Source: NCEH01 sp043195195 (GTDB lineage: Bacteria; Pseudomonadota; Alphaproteobacteria; Rhizobiales; Xanthobacteraceae). From it: 64,000 nt of DNA. Positions 53,232 to 64,000 of the stretch are shown here, in pieces. How positions within the stretch are numbered: position 1 is the stretch's first letter; every line of letters begins with the position of its first letter. The translations under genes and the position numbers were made by a program. Under the pieces are notes generated by a model. That model was not told the DNA's origin. It did no database searches and was given only the letters and a program-made list of their open reading frames with translations. Location: NCBI RefSeq assembly GCF_043195195.1, contig NZ_JBAFWT010000013.1, forward strand, positions 62,001 to 126,000, read 5' to 3'.

Positions 53232-53367
53232 GGTGATGCTCCGCGAGGGAAGGCCAAGCGCAAGCGACCATATCCGAGCCGCGCGCGCAATGCGCGCAGA
53301 CAATGCACGGGCGATGCCGCAGTATATTATTATAGGTTGCGAGTCGGCTCAGGTCGAAGGTCCGGTG

Positions 53368-54111
53368 ATGGTACGCAGCAGGAATTCGACCCGCGCCGCC
53401 GATGCCCGGCGTGAGGCAGAAGCGCTGGCGCGGGAGCGGGCGGACCAGATCGCACAGCTATGGGTCGGCCACCGTGTCGTGCGCCTGCACGCGCGGCTAT
53501 TCATTGCGATCGTGCTCGGTGCCCTCGCCTTCGCAGCCATGGGGGTGGTCGGTGTTTCCCAGGTCATAACGCGGGCGCTCTTGGCTTGGGACATCGCGAT
53601 ATTCGTGTGGCTGGTCCTGGTCGGCATTCTCGTGGTGCGCACCGACGCGCAATTGCTGAGCATCCATGCCGGCATCGACGACGAGGGCGGGCCTGTGATT
53701 CTCGTCGCCTCGCTGCTTTGCGCGGGAATCAGCCTTGCAGCGGTGATCATGGAGAGCGGCCATCATGGGACCAACAGCGGGTCATCTCCGCTGCGGGTCA
53801 CGCTGGCGGTCAGCACTTTGCTACTGTCCTGGCTGTTTCTCCACACCATCTATGCGCTGCACTATTCGCGCGAATTTTACTCCGCGCGACCTGACGCCTC
53901 GCCCATGCTGGTGTTTCCCGGCGATGCCAGACCGACCTATTGGGACCTGCTCTATTTCTCCTTCAACATCGGCACGGCCTCGCAGACCGCCGATGTGACG
54001 ATACCCTCGCCGCGCCTGCGCCGGCTCGTCCTGGGGCATCAGATCGCCTCCTATATCTTCAACGCCGCCGTGATCGCGCTCGGCGTCAACGTGGCGGCGA
54101 GCTTGGTCTAG
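53368..54111 (+). CDS. DUF1345 membrane protein
   Basis: This 247-residue protein has five or so helices and the DUF1345 segments LHTIYALHYSREFYSARP and DLLYFSFNIGTASQTADV. Function is unknown; the second segment resembles a potassium-channel selectivity-like loop region only loosely, so no channel call is made. The ATG at 53368 is preceded by AAGG. Confidence 0.85.
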   Translation: MVRSRNSTRAADARREAEALARERADQIAQLWVGHRVVRLHARLFIAIVLGALAFAAMGVVGVSQVITRALLAWDIAIFVWLVLVGILVVRTDAQLLSIHAGIDDEGGPVILVASLLCAGISLAAVIMESGHHGTNSGSSPLRVTLAVSTLLLSWLFLHTIYALHYSREFYSARPDASPMLVFPGDARPTYWDLLYFSFNIGTASQTADVTIPSPRLRRLVLGHQIASYIFNAAVIALGVNVAASLV

Positions 54112-54295
54112 CGCCGCGCTTGCACCGCTGGCGGACTCGCCGGTTGCATAGCCTCGGCAACAACACCTCTTGATATCCGAAATGCAGCCCCTGATACTCC
54201 CTGGGCTGGCTACCCCCTTTCGACATGATTTTGTCATGAAGATCGCTGGGCTGCCTTGCAGGACATTGGTGCGTGTCGGGCCGGAGGCAGCGGCG

Positions 54296-55180
54296 GTGGC
54301 GAAGCGAGTCTCCGTATTCGTGTGCGGTGTGCAGAAGGGCGGCACTACCAGCCTCTTCTCCTATTTGCGCGATCATCCCGGCCTGTCCGCTCCGCACGGC
54401 AAGGAAGTGCATTTTTTCGACGACGAGACACAGGATTGGAACGCCCCGGACTATGGCGGCCTTGAAGCTGCCTTTGACGACGACGGGGGGCGCCTGCGGT
54501 TCGAGGCGACGCCGATCTACGGGTTCTGGCCGCCGGCGATGGCGCGCCTCAAGGCCTATAACCCGGCGGCCCGGCTTATCTTCCTGTTTCGCGATCCGTT
54601 CGAGCGGGCGTGGTCGCACTGGTGCATGGAATATGCCCGGGGCGAAGAGGGCATGAGCTTTGCTGAGGCCATTCGTGGGGGCCGGATGCGGATGAGGCTC
54701 GGTGAACCATTGTCGAGGGTGCACCGGCATCTAAGTTACGTGGAGCGCGGCTTTTATGCTGTCCAGGTGCGCCGGGCTCTGGCCCATTTTCCGGCCGAGC
54801 AATTGCTGTTCCTGCGCTCCGAGGATCTCGCCAATCAGCCACACGCGACACTTGCCCGGATCGCGCATTTTCTTGGTATCGGACCGTTTCCACCCTTGCC
54901 GCCAAGGCGTGAGTTCACGCGGCCGGACATCTTGTGGCCGTGCCGCCCGACACCCGCGGATCGCGCGCTGTTCACGCGCCTTCTTAAGCTGGAGATTCTG
55001 GCTTTTTCCGAACTGACCGGGCTTGACGTCTCGCGGTGGCCGACAATGCGGGAGGTGCCAGCGCTGGAACGCCGCTGGAGCATATCGGAGTGCGCCCGCA
55101 TCCCCTTCATCGCGTTGCAGGATCAGGCGAGCGGCAAGCGATACCGCACGAATTCATCGGCCGGGGCGAACGAATCGTAG
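54296..55180 (+). CDS. PAPS-dependent sulfotransferase
   Basis: This 294-residue enzyme transfers sulfate from PAPS to a carbohydrate or other hydroxyl. The 5'-phosphosulfate loop is VFVCGVQKGGTTSLFSYLRD; the 3'-phosphate site is LIFLFRDPFERAWSHW, with FEATPIYGFWP between. I choose the GTG at 54296 because GGAGG sits eight bases upstream and the protein then begins just before the P-loop; ATG 54236 and TTG 54170 are longer options. Its 3' end overlaps the convergent GNAT gene by 58 bases. The acceptor is unknown; sulfation of a surface glycan is possible. Confidence 0.88.
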   Translation: MAKRVSVFVCGVQKGGTTSLFSYLRDHPGLSAPHGKEVHFFDDETQDWNAPDYGGLEAAFDDDGGRLRFEATPIYGFWPPAMARLKAYNPAARLIFLFRDPFERAWSHWCMEYARGEEGMSFAEAIRGGRMRMRLGEPLSRVHRHLSYVERGFYAVQVRRALAHFPAEQLLFLRSEDLANQPHATLARIAHFLGIGPFPPLPPRREFTRPDILWPCRPTPADRALFTRLLKLEILAFSELTGLDVSRWPTMREVPALERRWSISECARIPFIALQDQASGKRYRTNSSAGANES

Positions 55181-55611
55181 AGCCGGCGGGCGGTCGCGTT
55201 GCTGGCCTTGGTGTGCCAGTATAGGTCTTGCCAACCCTCAGCCTTCCCCGCATCGATGAGGTTCTGGATCAGCATGCGGCCGATCCCGCCACCGCGAACT
55301 GCTTCGTCCACAAAAAGGTCTTCCAGATAGCAGCGCGGACCGCGGTCCCAGGTACCTGGATGCAATACGCAGACGGCGAAGCCGACCACGACGCCGGCAT
55401 TCTCAGCGACGCGGCAAAAGATCGAGGAGGCGGGATCGAGGATCCGCTCCCAGGTGTATGCGGTGATGTCCGCGGGAATTTCGGCTTCATAGAATGCGGT
55501 ATAGCCGGCCCAAAGGACGCGCCAGCGCGCCTCATCCTGCGGTTGGGCATCTCGGATCGTGATTTTCGCGTCGGTCAGGCGGCCGTCCGCCCCCTTGCTC
55601 ATGCTGGTCAT
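55123..55611 (-). CDS. GNAT-family N-acetyltransferase
   Basis: This 162-residue protein has the GNAT core: CYLEDLFVDEAVRGGGIGRM binds acetyl-CoA through the R-G-x-G-x-G-like turn, followed by LYWHTKASNATARRLYDSF. The N-terminal ITIRDAQPQDEARWRVLWAG is typical of small-molecule or diamine-type acetyltransferases. Substrate unknown. It ends inside the 3' end of the convergent sulfotransferase gene. Confidence 0.88.
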   Translation of the reverse strand: MTSMSKGADGRLTDAKITIRDAQPQDEARWRVLWAGYTAFYEAEIPADITAYTWERILDPASSIFCRVAENAGVVVGFAVCVLHPGTWDRGPRCYLEDLFVDEAVRGGGIGRMLIQNLIDAGKAEGWQDLYWHTKASNATARRLYDSFAPADEFVRYRLPLA

Positions 55612-55694
55612 GCCGCCTCTCCTCGGTTCGCGGACGCGTCACCCTATGGACCGCTGATGTCGCGCGAAATGCGGCCGACCGAAAAGAGGTGCCG

Positions 55695-55724
55695 CAAAAA
55701 GAAAAGCGCGCCCGAAGGCGCGCT
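55695..55724 (-). terminator. Rho-independent terminator of the L,D-transpeptidase gene
   Basis: An 8-base stem AGCGCGCC/GGCGCGCT with a 4-base loop is followed on the minus strand by TTTTCTTTTT. It begins 25 bases past the gene's stop codon. Confidence 0.88.
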
Positions 55725-55748
55725 CGTCTTAACAGGGATGCGGTAGCG

Positions 55749-56996
55749 TCAGTGGCTCTGGTTGTTCGAACCCGCGCTGGCCTGGGCGCCGCCGGTCTTC
55801 GGCATGATCACCACCTTGGTGCCGACCTTGACGCGGTCGAACAGGTCTTCCACGTCGGCATTCAACATGCGGAAACAGCCGGAGGACACGAACTTGCCGA
55901 TGGTCTGCGGTTCGTTGGTGCCGTGGATCCGATACACCGTGCCGCCGAGATAGAGCGTGCGCGCGCCGAGCGGATTGCCCGGCCCGCCCGCCATGAAGCG
56001 GGGCAGATAGGGCTGGCGGGTGATCATTTCCGCCGGCGGGCGCCAATCCGCCCATTCCGCCTTGCGGGTGATTTTCTCAGTGCCGGCCCAGGTGAAGCCG
56101 TCACGGCCAACGCCGATGCCGTAACGGATCGCCTTGCCGCCACCCTGGACCAGATAAAGATAGGTGTTCGACGTATCGATCACGATCGTGCCGGCGGGCT
56201 GGGTGCTCGGAAAATCCACCGTCTGACGGCGGAAGCGCTCCGGCACCGGCTCGCTCGGATCGACATCTTCGATGCGCGGGCCGGAAGGGGCTTCCTGCGT
56301 GCCGGGAACAACGGCGGCGTTGGAGCCATAGACGCCAGAGGGGGGCGCGGTTGGCGCGCCGACCGCCGGGCCACCGTAAGATGCGGCCTGGGGCGCCGGC
56401 TGAACGTAGCCCTGCTGCGGCTGAACATAGCCGGCGTCAGGCTGTACATAGCCCTGCTGAAGCGCCTGGGCGCGCAAGGCATCCTGCTGAGCGGACGTCG
56501 GCGGCTCGCCGGCGGCCTGAGCCGGCTGCACATAACCCTGTCCCGGCTGGACGTAACCCTGCGACGCAGAAGCGGCCGGGGCGGCTGCTCCCTGCGTTAC
56601 GTATCCGCCCTGCTGAGGGGCGTAGCTGCCTTGCGGGGCGATGGGCAACGGCTGATTGCTCGGCGCGGCGGCCTGGACCGGCGCGCCCTGCGAATAGCCT
56701 TGCTGCGGCGCCGGCTGAGCATAACCTGGCGCCGAATAGGTGGGCGCCTGAACGCTGCCAGGTGGCGCTGCGATGGGCGCACTCTGCACCGCATCACTGC
56801 GCACGGTCGGGCGTGCATAAGGATCATTGTAGCCGGGCAGGCTACCTGCCGGCTCCGGCGGCGCAATGGCGCCCGTGGTTTCGTCAGCGTCAGCCGCCGC
56901 GGGCACGTAATAGCGGCCCGGCATGGTCTGGGCATGCGCCGAAGCAGCCAGGACGGAGATCCCAAGGGCGGAGAGGAGTGTGTTGCGCAGCGTCAT
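55749..56996 (-). CDS. L,D-transpeptidase with Tyr/Gln/Pro repeat linker
   Basis: This 415-residue secreted enzyme has a signal peptide ending ASAHA and a C-terminal YkuD domain. The motif HGTNEPQTIGKFVSSGCFRM holds the catalytic C374 with its histidine. YkuD enzymes make 3-3 peptidoglycan cross-links or attach proteins to the wall. Residues about 60-240 are a low-complexity linker rich in Gln, Pro, Tyr, Ala with about six G-Y-V-Q-P units. That linker may span the wall or bind it. It is monocistronic with its own terminator. Confidence 0.92.
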   Translation of the reverse strand: MTLRNTLLSALGISVLAASAHAQTMPGRYYVPAAADADETTGAIAPPEPAGSLPGYNDPYARPTVRSDAVQSAPIAAPPGSVQAPTYSAPGYAQPAPQQGYSQGAPVQAAAPSNQPLPIAPQGSYAPQQGGYVTQGAAAPAASASQGYVQPGQGYVQPAQAAGEPPTSAQQDALRAQALQQGYVQPDAGYVQPQQGYVQPAPQAASYGGPAVGAPTAPPSGVYGSNAAVVPGTQEAPSGPRIEDVDPSEPVPERFRRQTVDFPSTQPAGTIVIDTSNTYLYLVQGGGKAIRYGIGVGRDGFTWAGTEKITRKAEWADWRPPAEMITRQPYLPRFMAGGPGNPLGARTLYLGGTVYRIHGTNEPQTIGKFVSSGCFRMLNADVEDLFDRVKVGTKVVIMPKTGGAQASAGSNNQSH

Positions 56997-57297
56997 GGGA
57001 TTCGTTGTTAATCCTGAAACGTGACGAAATTGGAAACGGCCCCAATTTTTTAATCCCGCCGTGTTTCGAGGCTTGCATGCCGGTGCGCCACGCGCCCTTG
57101 CGGCAGATCAAGCCCTGCTCCACGGTGAGCCGCCCAGCCCTTAACCACCGAGGGAAGCCAAGCGTTCCCTGTGTTCGTAACGCCGCGCTGAATGCGGTGC
57201 AATGCAAAGCGTGCCCGATAACCTATTCGTGGTGCAATCCTGACCTGCGTTGCAGGAGAGTGACGGTCGGGCGGCTTGAAATTGGCTGGAGATAAAT
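56997..57297. other. Gap between L,D-transpeptidase and methionine operon
   Basis: About 300 bases hold the divergent promoters of the two flanking transcription units. I saw no gene or RNA fold that I can support. The right end becomes AT-rich just before the ArsR-type gene. Confidence 0.5.
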
Positions 57298-57313
57298 ATA
57301 AAGATATCTTTAT
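57298..57313. promoter_or_regulatory. 16-base AT-rich palindrome at the ArsR-type gene start
   Basis: ATAAAGATATCTTTAT is a perfect palindrome whose right end overlaps the ATG at 57312. Position and symmetry suggest autoregulation by the ArsR-type protein encoded directly behind it. I recall similar AT-rich palindromes ahead of SAM/homocysteine-cycle genes, but that needs checking. Confidence 0.65.
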
Positions 57314-58331
57314 GTCGTTAGATGGCCATCATCTCTTAGGCAAGCCGCTTTCCTATCTGAGCCTCCTCGATGGCCTGAAGGCTGCGGGCGAGGACACGCG
57401 CCTCCGGCTGCTCGCAGTGCTGGGCGAAGCGGAACTGACCGTCTCCGATCTGACCGAGATTCTCGGCCAGTCGCAGCCGCGCATTTCGCGCCATCTGAAG
57501 CTGCTGGCGGATGCGGGGCTGGTGGAGCGGCATCGGGAGGCGAGCTGGATGTTCTATCGTCGGGCCAATGAAGGACCGGGGGCCTGCATCGCCAATACCT
57601 TGCTGCGGTTGCTGGACCCGCTCGACGACGTGGTGCGCCGCGACCGTGACCGCCTCGCCGAGGTGCATGCAGCTCGTGCCCAGACGGCGCAGACCTATTT
57701 CGCCGCCCATGCCGCGCAATGGGATGCCATCCGCAGCCTGCATGTGCCGGAGACCGCCGTTGAAGATGCGGTGCACGAGGCGCTGGCCGGCACCCCGATC
57801 GATTCTTTGCTCGACCTTGGAACCGGCACCGGGCGCATGCTGGAACTGTTCGCGCCCGAGATCGGCCGCGGCATCGGCATCGATCTGTCCCCGGACATGT
57901 TGCGCATCGCCCGCGCCCATCTGGAGCAGGCGGGCATCCGCAATTGCTCGGTGCGCCAGGGCGACATCTATAACCTCGCCATGCCGCGCGATAGTTTCGA
58001 TGCCATCATCATCCATCAGGTGCTGCACTTCCTCGACGATGCCGGCCGTGCTGTGCGCGAGGCGGCGCGGCTGCTGCGGCCGGGCGGGCGGCTGCTGGTG
58101 ATCGATTTCGCGCCCCACGATCTGGAGTTTCTGCGTGAGGCGCATGCCCATCGCCGCCTTGGCTTCTCCACCGAGGCGGTGGAGGGCTGGCTGGCTCAGG
58201 CCGGACTGGAGCCGGTCATGAACAGGCGGCTTGCTCCCGAAACGGGCGGGGAAAATGCCCTGACGGTTTCCTTATGGCTCGCCTGCGACCCCCGCGTCGC
58301 CACAGTCCAAGAAAAGAGGGAGGTTGCGTGA
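57312..58331 (+). CDS. ArsR-type regulator fused to a SAM methyltransferase domain
   Basis: This 339-residue protein has an ArsR winged helix at residues 12-90 (AELTVSDLTEILGQSQPRIS, RHLKLLADAGLVERHREASW) and a class I methyltransferase domain from about 140 (SLLDLGTGTGRMLELFAPEI, IIIHQVLHFLDDAGRAV). The fusion is common ahead of metF-metH in alphaproteobacteria, where the methyltransferase fold probably senses SAM or SAH. No ribosome-binding site precedes the ATG at 57312; TTG at 57276 is in frame but also unsupported. Its stop shares one base with the metF start. Regulation of methionine synthesis is inference from position. Confidence 0.88.
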   Translation: MSLDGHHLLGKPLSYLSLLDGLKAAGEDTRLRLLAVLGEAELTVSDLTEILGQSQPRISRHLKLLADAGLVERHREASWMFYRRANEGPGACIANTLLRLLDPLDDVVRRDRDRLAEVHAARAQTAQTYFAAHAAQWDAIRSLHVPETAVEDAVHEALAGTPIDSLLDLGTGTGRMLELFAPEIGRGIGIDLSPDMLRIARAHLEQAGIRNCSVRQGDIYNLAMPRDSFDAIIIHQVLHFLDDAGRAVREAARLLRPGGRLLVIDFAPHDLEFLREAHAHRRLGFSTEAVEGWLAQAGLEPVMNRRLAPETGGENALTVSLWLACDPRVATVQEKREVA

Positions 58332-59254
58332 TGGCAGGGCCGATCCGGGCGAGCCGCGAGGTGGGCAAGGCGCCGGTGGGCGTCTCGTTCGAATTCTTCC
58401 CGCCCAAGACCGAGGAGATGGAGCGCAATCTGTGGTCCAGCGTGGCGCGCCTCGCGCCGCTTGCGCCGCGCTTCGTTTCCGTGACCTACGGCGCCGGCGG
58501 CTCCACGCGCGAGCGCACCCACGCCACCGTCGAGCGGCTGGTGCGCGAGACCGATCTTGCCCCCGCCGCCCATCTCACCTGTGTCGCCGCGACCCGGGCG
58601 GAGATCGACGATGTGGTGCGCGCCTATGCCAAGGCGGGCGTGAAGCACATCGTGGCCTTGCGCGGTGATCCCACCAGCGGCGTCGGCACCGCCTATGTGC
58701 CGCATCCCGACGGCTATGCCCATGCCTGCGATCTGGTGGCGGGAATCCGCAAGCTCGGGGATTTCGAGGTCTCGGTCTCGGCCTATCCCGAGAAGCATCC
58801 AGAAAGCCCGAGCATCGATGCCGACATCGATTATCTGAAGGAGAAGGTGGACAATGGAGCGACCCGCGCCATCACCCAGTTTTTCTTCGATAACGACGTC
58901 TATTTCCGCTATCTCGACAAGGTGCGGGCGCGCGGCATCAACATCCCGATTCTGCCGGGCATCCTGCCGGTGACCAATTTCAAGCAGGCCGCGAATTTTG
59001 CCGTTCGCACCGGCGCGCGCGTGCCGGACTGGTTGGCCAAGCGCTTCGAGGGGCTCGACAACGATCCCGAGACGCGCAAGCTGATCGCTGCCGCCGTCGC
59101 CGCCGAGCAGGCGACCGATCTGGTTGATCGCGGCGCCGCCGATATCCACTTCTACACCTTGAACCGTGCCGACCTGGTCTACGCCATCTGCCACCTCCTC
59201 GGCCTGCGGGCGAAGGACGAGGCGGCCGTGCAGCCTCAGGCCATCGCGGTGTGA
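58331..59254 (+). CDS. metF: Methylenetetrahydrofolate reductase
   Basis: This 307-residue flavoenzyme makes 5-methyl-THF for methionine synthase. Family segments are VSFEFFPPKTEEME near the start (catalytic glutamate), FVSVTYGAGGSTRERTH, ALRGDPTSGVG, and ITQFFFDNDVYFRYLDKVRA. The ATG at 58331 shares a base with the preceding TGA (TGATG), so the ArsR-type gene and metF are coupled. metH follows after 96 bases. Confidence 0.96.
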   Translation: MAGPIRASREVGKAPVGVSFEFFPPKTEEMERNLWSSVARLAPLAPRFVSVTYGAGGSTRERTHATVERLVRETDLAPAAHLTCVAATRAEIDDVVRAYAKAGVKHIVALRGDPTSGVGTAYVPHPDGYAHACDLVAGIRKLGDFEVSVSAYPEKHPESPSIDADIDYLKEKVDNGATRAITQFFFDNDVYFRYLDKVRARGINIPILPGILPVTNFKQAANFAVRTGARVPDWLAKRFEGLDNDPETRKLIAAAVAAEQATDLVDRGAADIHFYTLNRADLVYAICHLLGLRAKDEAAVQPQAIAV

Positions 59255-59325
59255 TCTTTCTTGCTGCGGGCGGCCTCGCCGCCCGCTTGGTCCGGGCCGC
59301 CAATCCCGGCAGACGCTTTAACGCT

Positions 59326-59337
59326 TCCCATATGGGA
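59326..59337. promoter_or_regulatory. Short palindrome just before metH
   Basis: TCCCATATGGGA is a perfect 12-base palindrome 13 bases before the metH ATG. It could be a chance match, a protein site, or part of the ribosome-binding region. Confidence 0.3.
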
Positions 59338-59350
59338 TTAGTGGTGCACC

Positions 59351-63082
<3,732 letters not shown>

Positions 63083-63103
63083 GGGCGGGCAAATCGGGTC
63101 AAC

Positions 63104-63135
63104 AAAAAGGGGCGCACATGCGCCCCTTTTCTTTT
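63104..63135. terminator. Bidirectional terminator between metH and gabD-type gene
   Basis: GGGGCGCA/TGCGCCCC forms an 8-base stem with a 2-base loop, flanked by AAAAA on the left and TTTT(C)TTTT on the right. It can end transcripts of metH on the plus strand and of the dehydrogenase gene on the minus strand. Confidence 0.9.
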
Positions 63136-63153
63136 CAGATCCGCGTCAACGGC

Positions 63154-64000
63154 TCACAGGCCGGCGATGCAGGTGTATTTGATGTTGAGGTATTCGTCGC
63201 AGCCGTACTTGGAGCCTTCGCGGCCGACACCACTCTCCTTGTAGCCGCCGAACGGTGCCACTTCGGAGGTGATGACGCCAGCATTGACGCCGACCTGGCC
63301 ATATTCCAGCGCCTCGGCAACCCGGAACGCGCGGCCGAGATCCTTGGTGAAGAAATAGCAGGCAAGGCCATATTCGGTGTCATTTGCGAGGCGCACGGCC
63401 TCTTCCTCGGTCTCGAACTTGAAGATCGGGGCCATGGGTCCGAAGATCTCCTCGCGGGCGAACGCCATGTCGGCGGAGGCATTGGCGATCACGGTCGGCT
63501 CGAAGAAGGTGCCACCGAGCTGGCTGCGCCTGCCGCCGGCGACAACCTTGCCGCCCTTGTCCACCGCGTCCTTCAGTAGGCGTTCCACCTTGGCGACCGC
63601 CTTTTCCTCGATCAGCGGACCGGCCACGACGCCGTCGTCGAAGCCATTGCCGATTTTCAGCTTCTTGGAGGCGGCAACGAACTTCTCGACGAAGGCGTCA
63701 TAGACGCCGGCCTGAACGTAGAAGCGGTTGGTGCACACGCAGGTCTGGCCGGCATTGCGGTATTTGGAAGCGATGCCCCCTTCCACTGCCGCGTCAAGGT
63801 CGGCATCGTCAAATACGAGGAAGGGCGCGTTGCCGCCGAGTTCCATGGAGATCTTCTTCATGGTGTCCGAAGACTGCTTCATGAGCAGCTTGCCGACCGC
63901 CGTGGAGCCGGTGAAGGTAATCTTCTTCACGATCGGGTTGGAGGTCATTTCGCCACCGATGGCCTTGGCGTCGCCGATGAGGATGTTGATGACGCCCGCC
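63154..64000 (-). CDS. gabD: Succinate-semialdehyde dehydrogenase-type ALDH, 5' end cut
   Basis: The visible 282 C-terminal residues belong to an NAD(P)-dependent aldehyde dehydrogenase. ITFTGSTAVGKLLMKQS binds cofactor, MELGGNAPFLVFDDADLD has the catalytic glutamate and RNAGQTCVCTNRFYVQAG the nucleophile cysteine. APFGGYKESGVGREGSKYG and the C-terminal KYTCIAGL fit the GabD group. The frame continues past the right window edge (A-G-V-I-N-I-L before the visible methionine). Together with the aminotransferase at 2312 a link to omega-amino acid breakdown is possible, but they are 60 kb apart. Confidence 0.92.
   Translation of the reverse strand, partial: AGVINILIGDAKAIGGEMTSNPIVKKITFTGSTAVGKLLMKQSSDTMKKISMELGGNAPFLVFDDADLDAAVEGGIASKYRNAGQTCVCTNRFYVQAGVYDAFVEKFVAASKKLKIGNGFDDGVVAGPLIEEKAVAKVERLLKDAVDKGGKVVAGGRRSQLGGTFFEPTVIANASADMAFAREEIFGPMAPIFKFETEEEAVRLANDTEYGLACYFFTKDLGRAFRVAEALEYGQVGVNAGVITSEVAPFGGYKESGVGREGSKYGCDEYLNIKYTCIAGL

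Noticed and set aside
56390..56720. Regularly spaced short DNA repeats that could suggest a CRISPR array
   Set aside because: The repeats encode G-Y-V-Q-P units in frame with the L,D-transpeptidase and have no spacers of uniform length.

Overview
The window is a high-GC alphaproteobacterial chromosome segment, most likely from the Hyphomicrobiales and possibly near Xanthobacteraceae. This rests on gene content: DUF3309 and DUF1330 proteins, a fused LivHM permease, a PmtA-like methyltransferase, an ArsR-methyltransferase fusion ahead of metF-metH, and a CtrA-type TTAA-N7-TTAAC site. No integrase, transposase, phage gene or CRISPR array was seen. One tRNA gene, tRNA-Gly(CCC), lies at 20250.

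The most interesting part is 5.9-19.6 kb. It is a minus-strand block that looks like a complete c-di-GMP-controlled, O-acetylated exopolysaccharide system of the Nfr type. In transcription order it encodes a BcsB-like periplasmic protein, an NfrB-like membrane glycosyltransferase with two C-terminal MshEN-type (c-di-GMP-binding) modules, AlgF, AlgI (MBOAT), two AlgJ/AlgX-like SGNH proteins, a 1155-residue TPR/NfrA-type outer-membrane protein, and a seven-or-so-helix GGEEF diguanylate cyclase. There is no alginate or cellulose polymerase in the block, so an alginate-style acetylation module appears to be married to an Nfr-type synthase. A canonical CtrA-like box and a nested palindrome lie ahead of the NfrA-like gene.

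Region by region: 0-5.9 kb holds a TPR membrane protein, an omega-amino-acid aminotransferase, DUF3309 and aminopeptidase P. 20.3-24.9 kb is a molybdate module: a ModE-type DNA-binding protein without TOBE domains, modABC, a free-standing Mop protein, a perfect ModE-type palindrome in the divergent promoter, then a LysR regulator. 25.2-33.0 kb pairs a MarR regulator and a TRAP transporter with a divergent 5-oxoprolinase/hydantoinase AB fusion, with a perfect palindrome between them. 33.4-38.0 kb holds a monohaem cytochrome c with a perfect FNR/FixK box, a solute-binding protein and a dCache-HD-GYP phosphodiesterase. 38.0-42.9 kb is a liv-type amino-acid ABC transporter containing palindromic repeats.

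43-57 kb holds small secreted proteins, a lytic transglycosylase, a frameshifted galE, galU, a tightly overlapping pmtA-like/phosphatase/pyrF run, dapB, gpmA, an SGNH hydrolase, HdeD and DUF1345 membrane proteins, a sulfotransferase, a GNAT protein and an L,D-transpeptidase. 57.3-63.1 kb is a methionine operon (ArsR-methyltransferase, metF, metH) that begins at a 16-base AT-rich palindrome and ends at a strong bidirectional terminator. The right edge cuts a gabD-type dehydrogenase. Gene starts were chosen from ribosome-binding sites, signal peptides and overlaps; all functional calls rest on recognisable motifs read by eye, with no database search.
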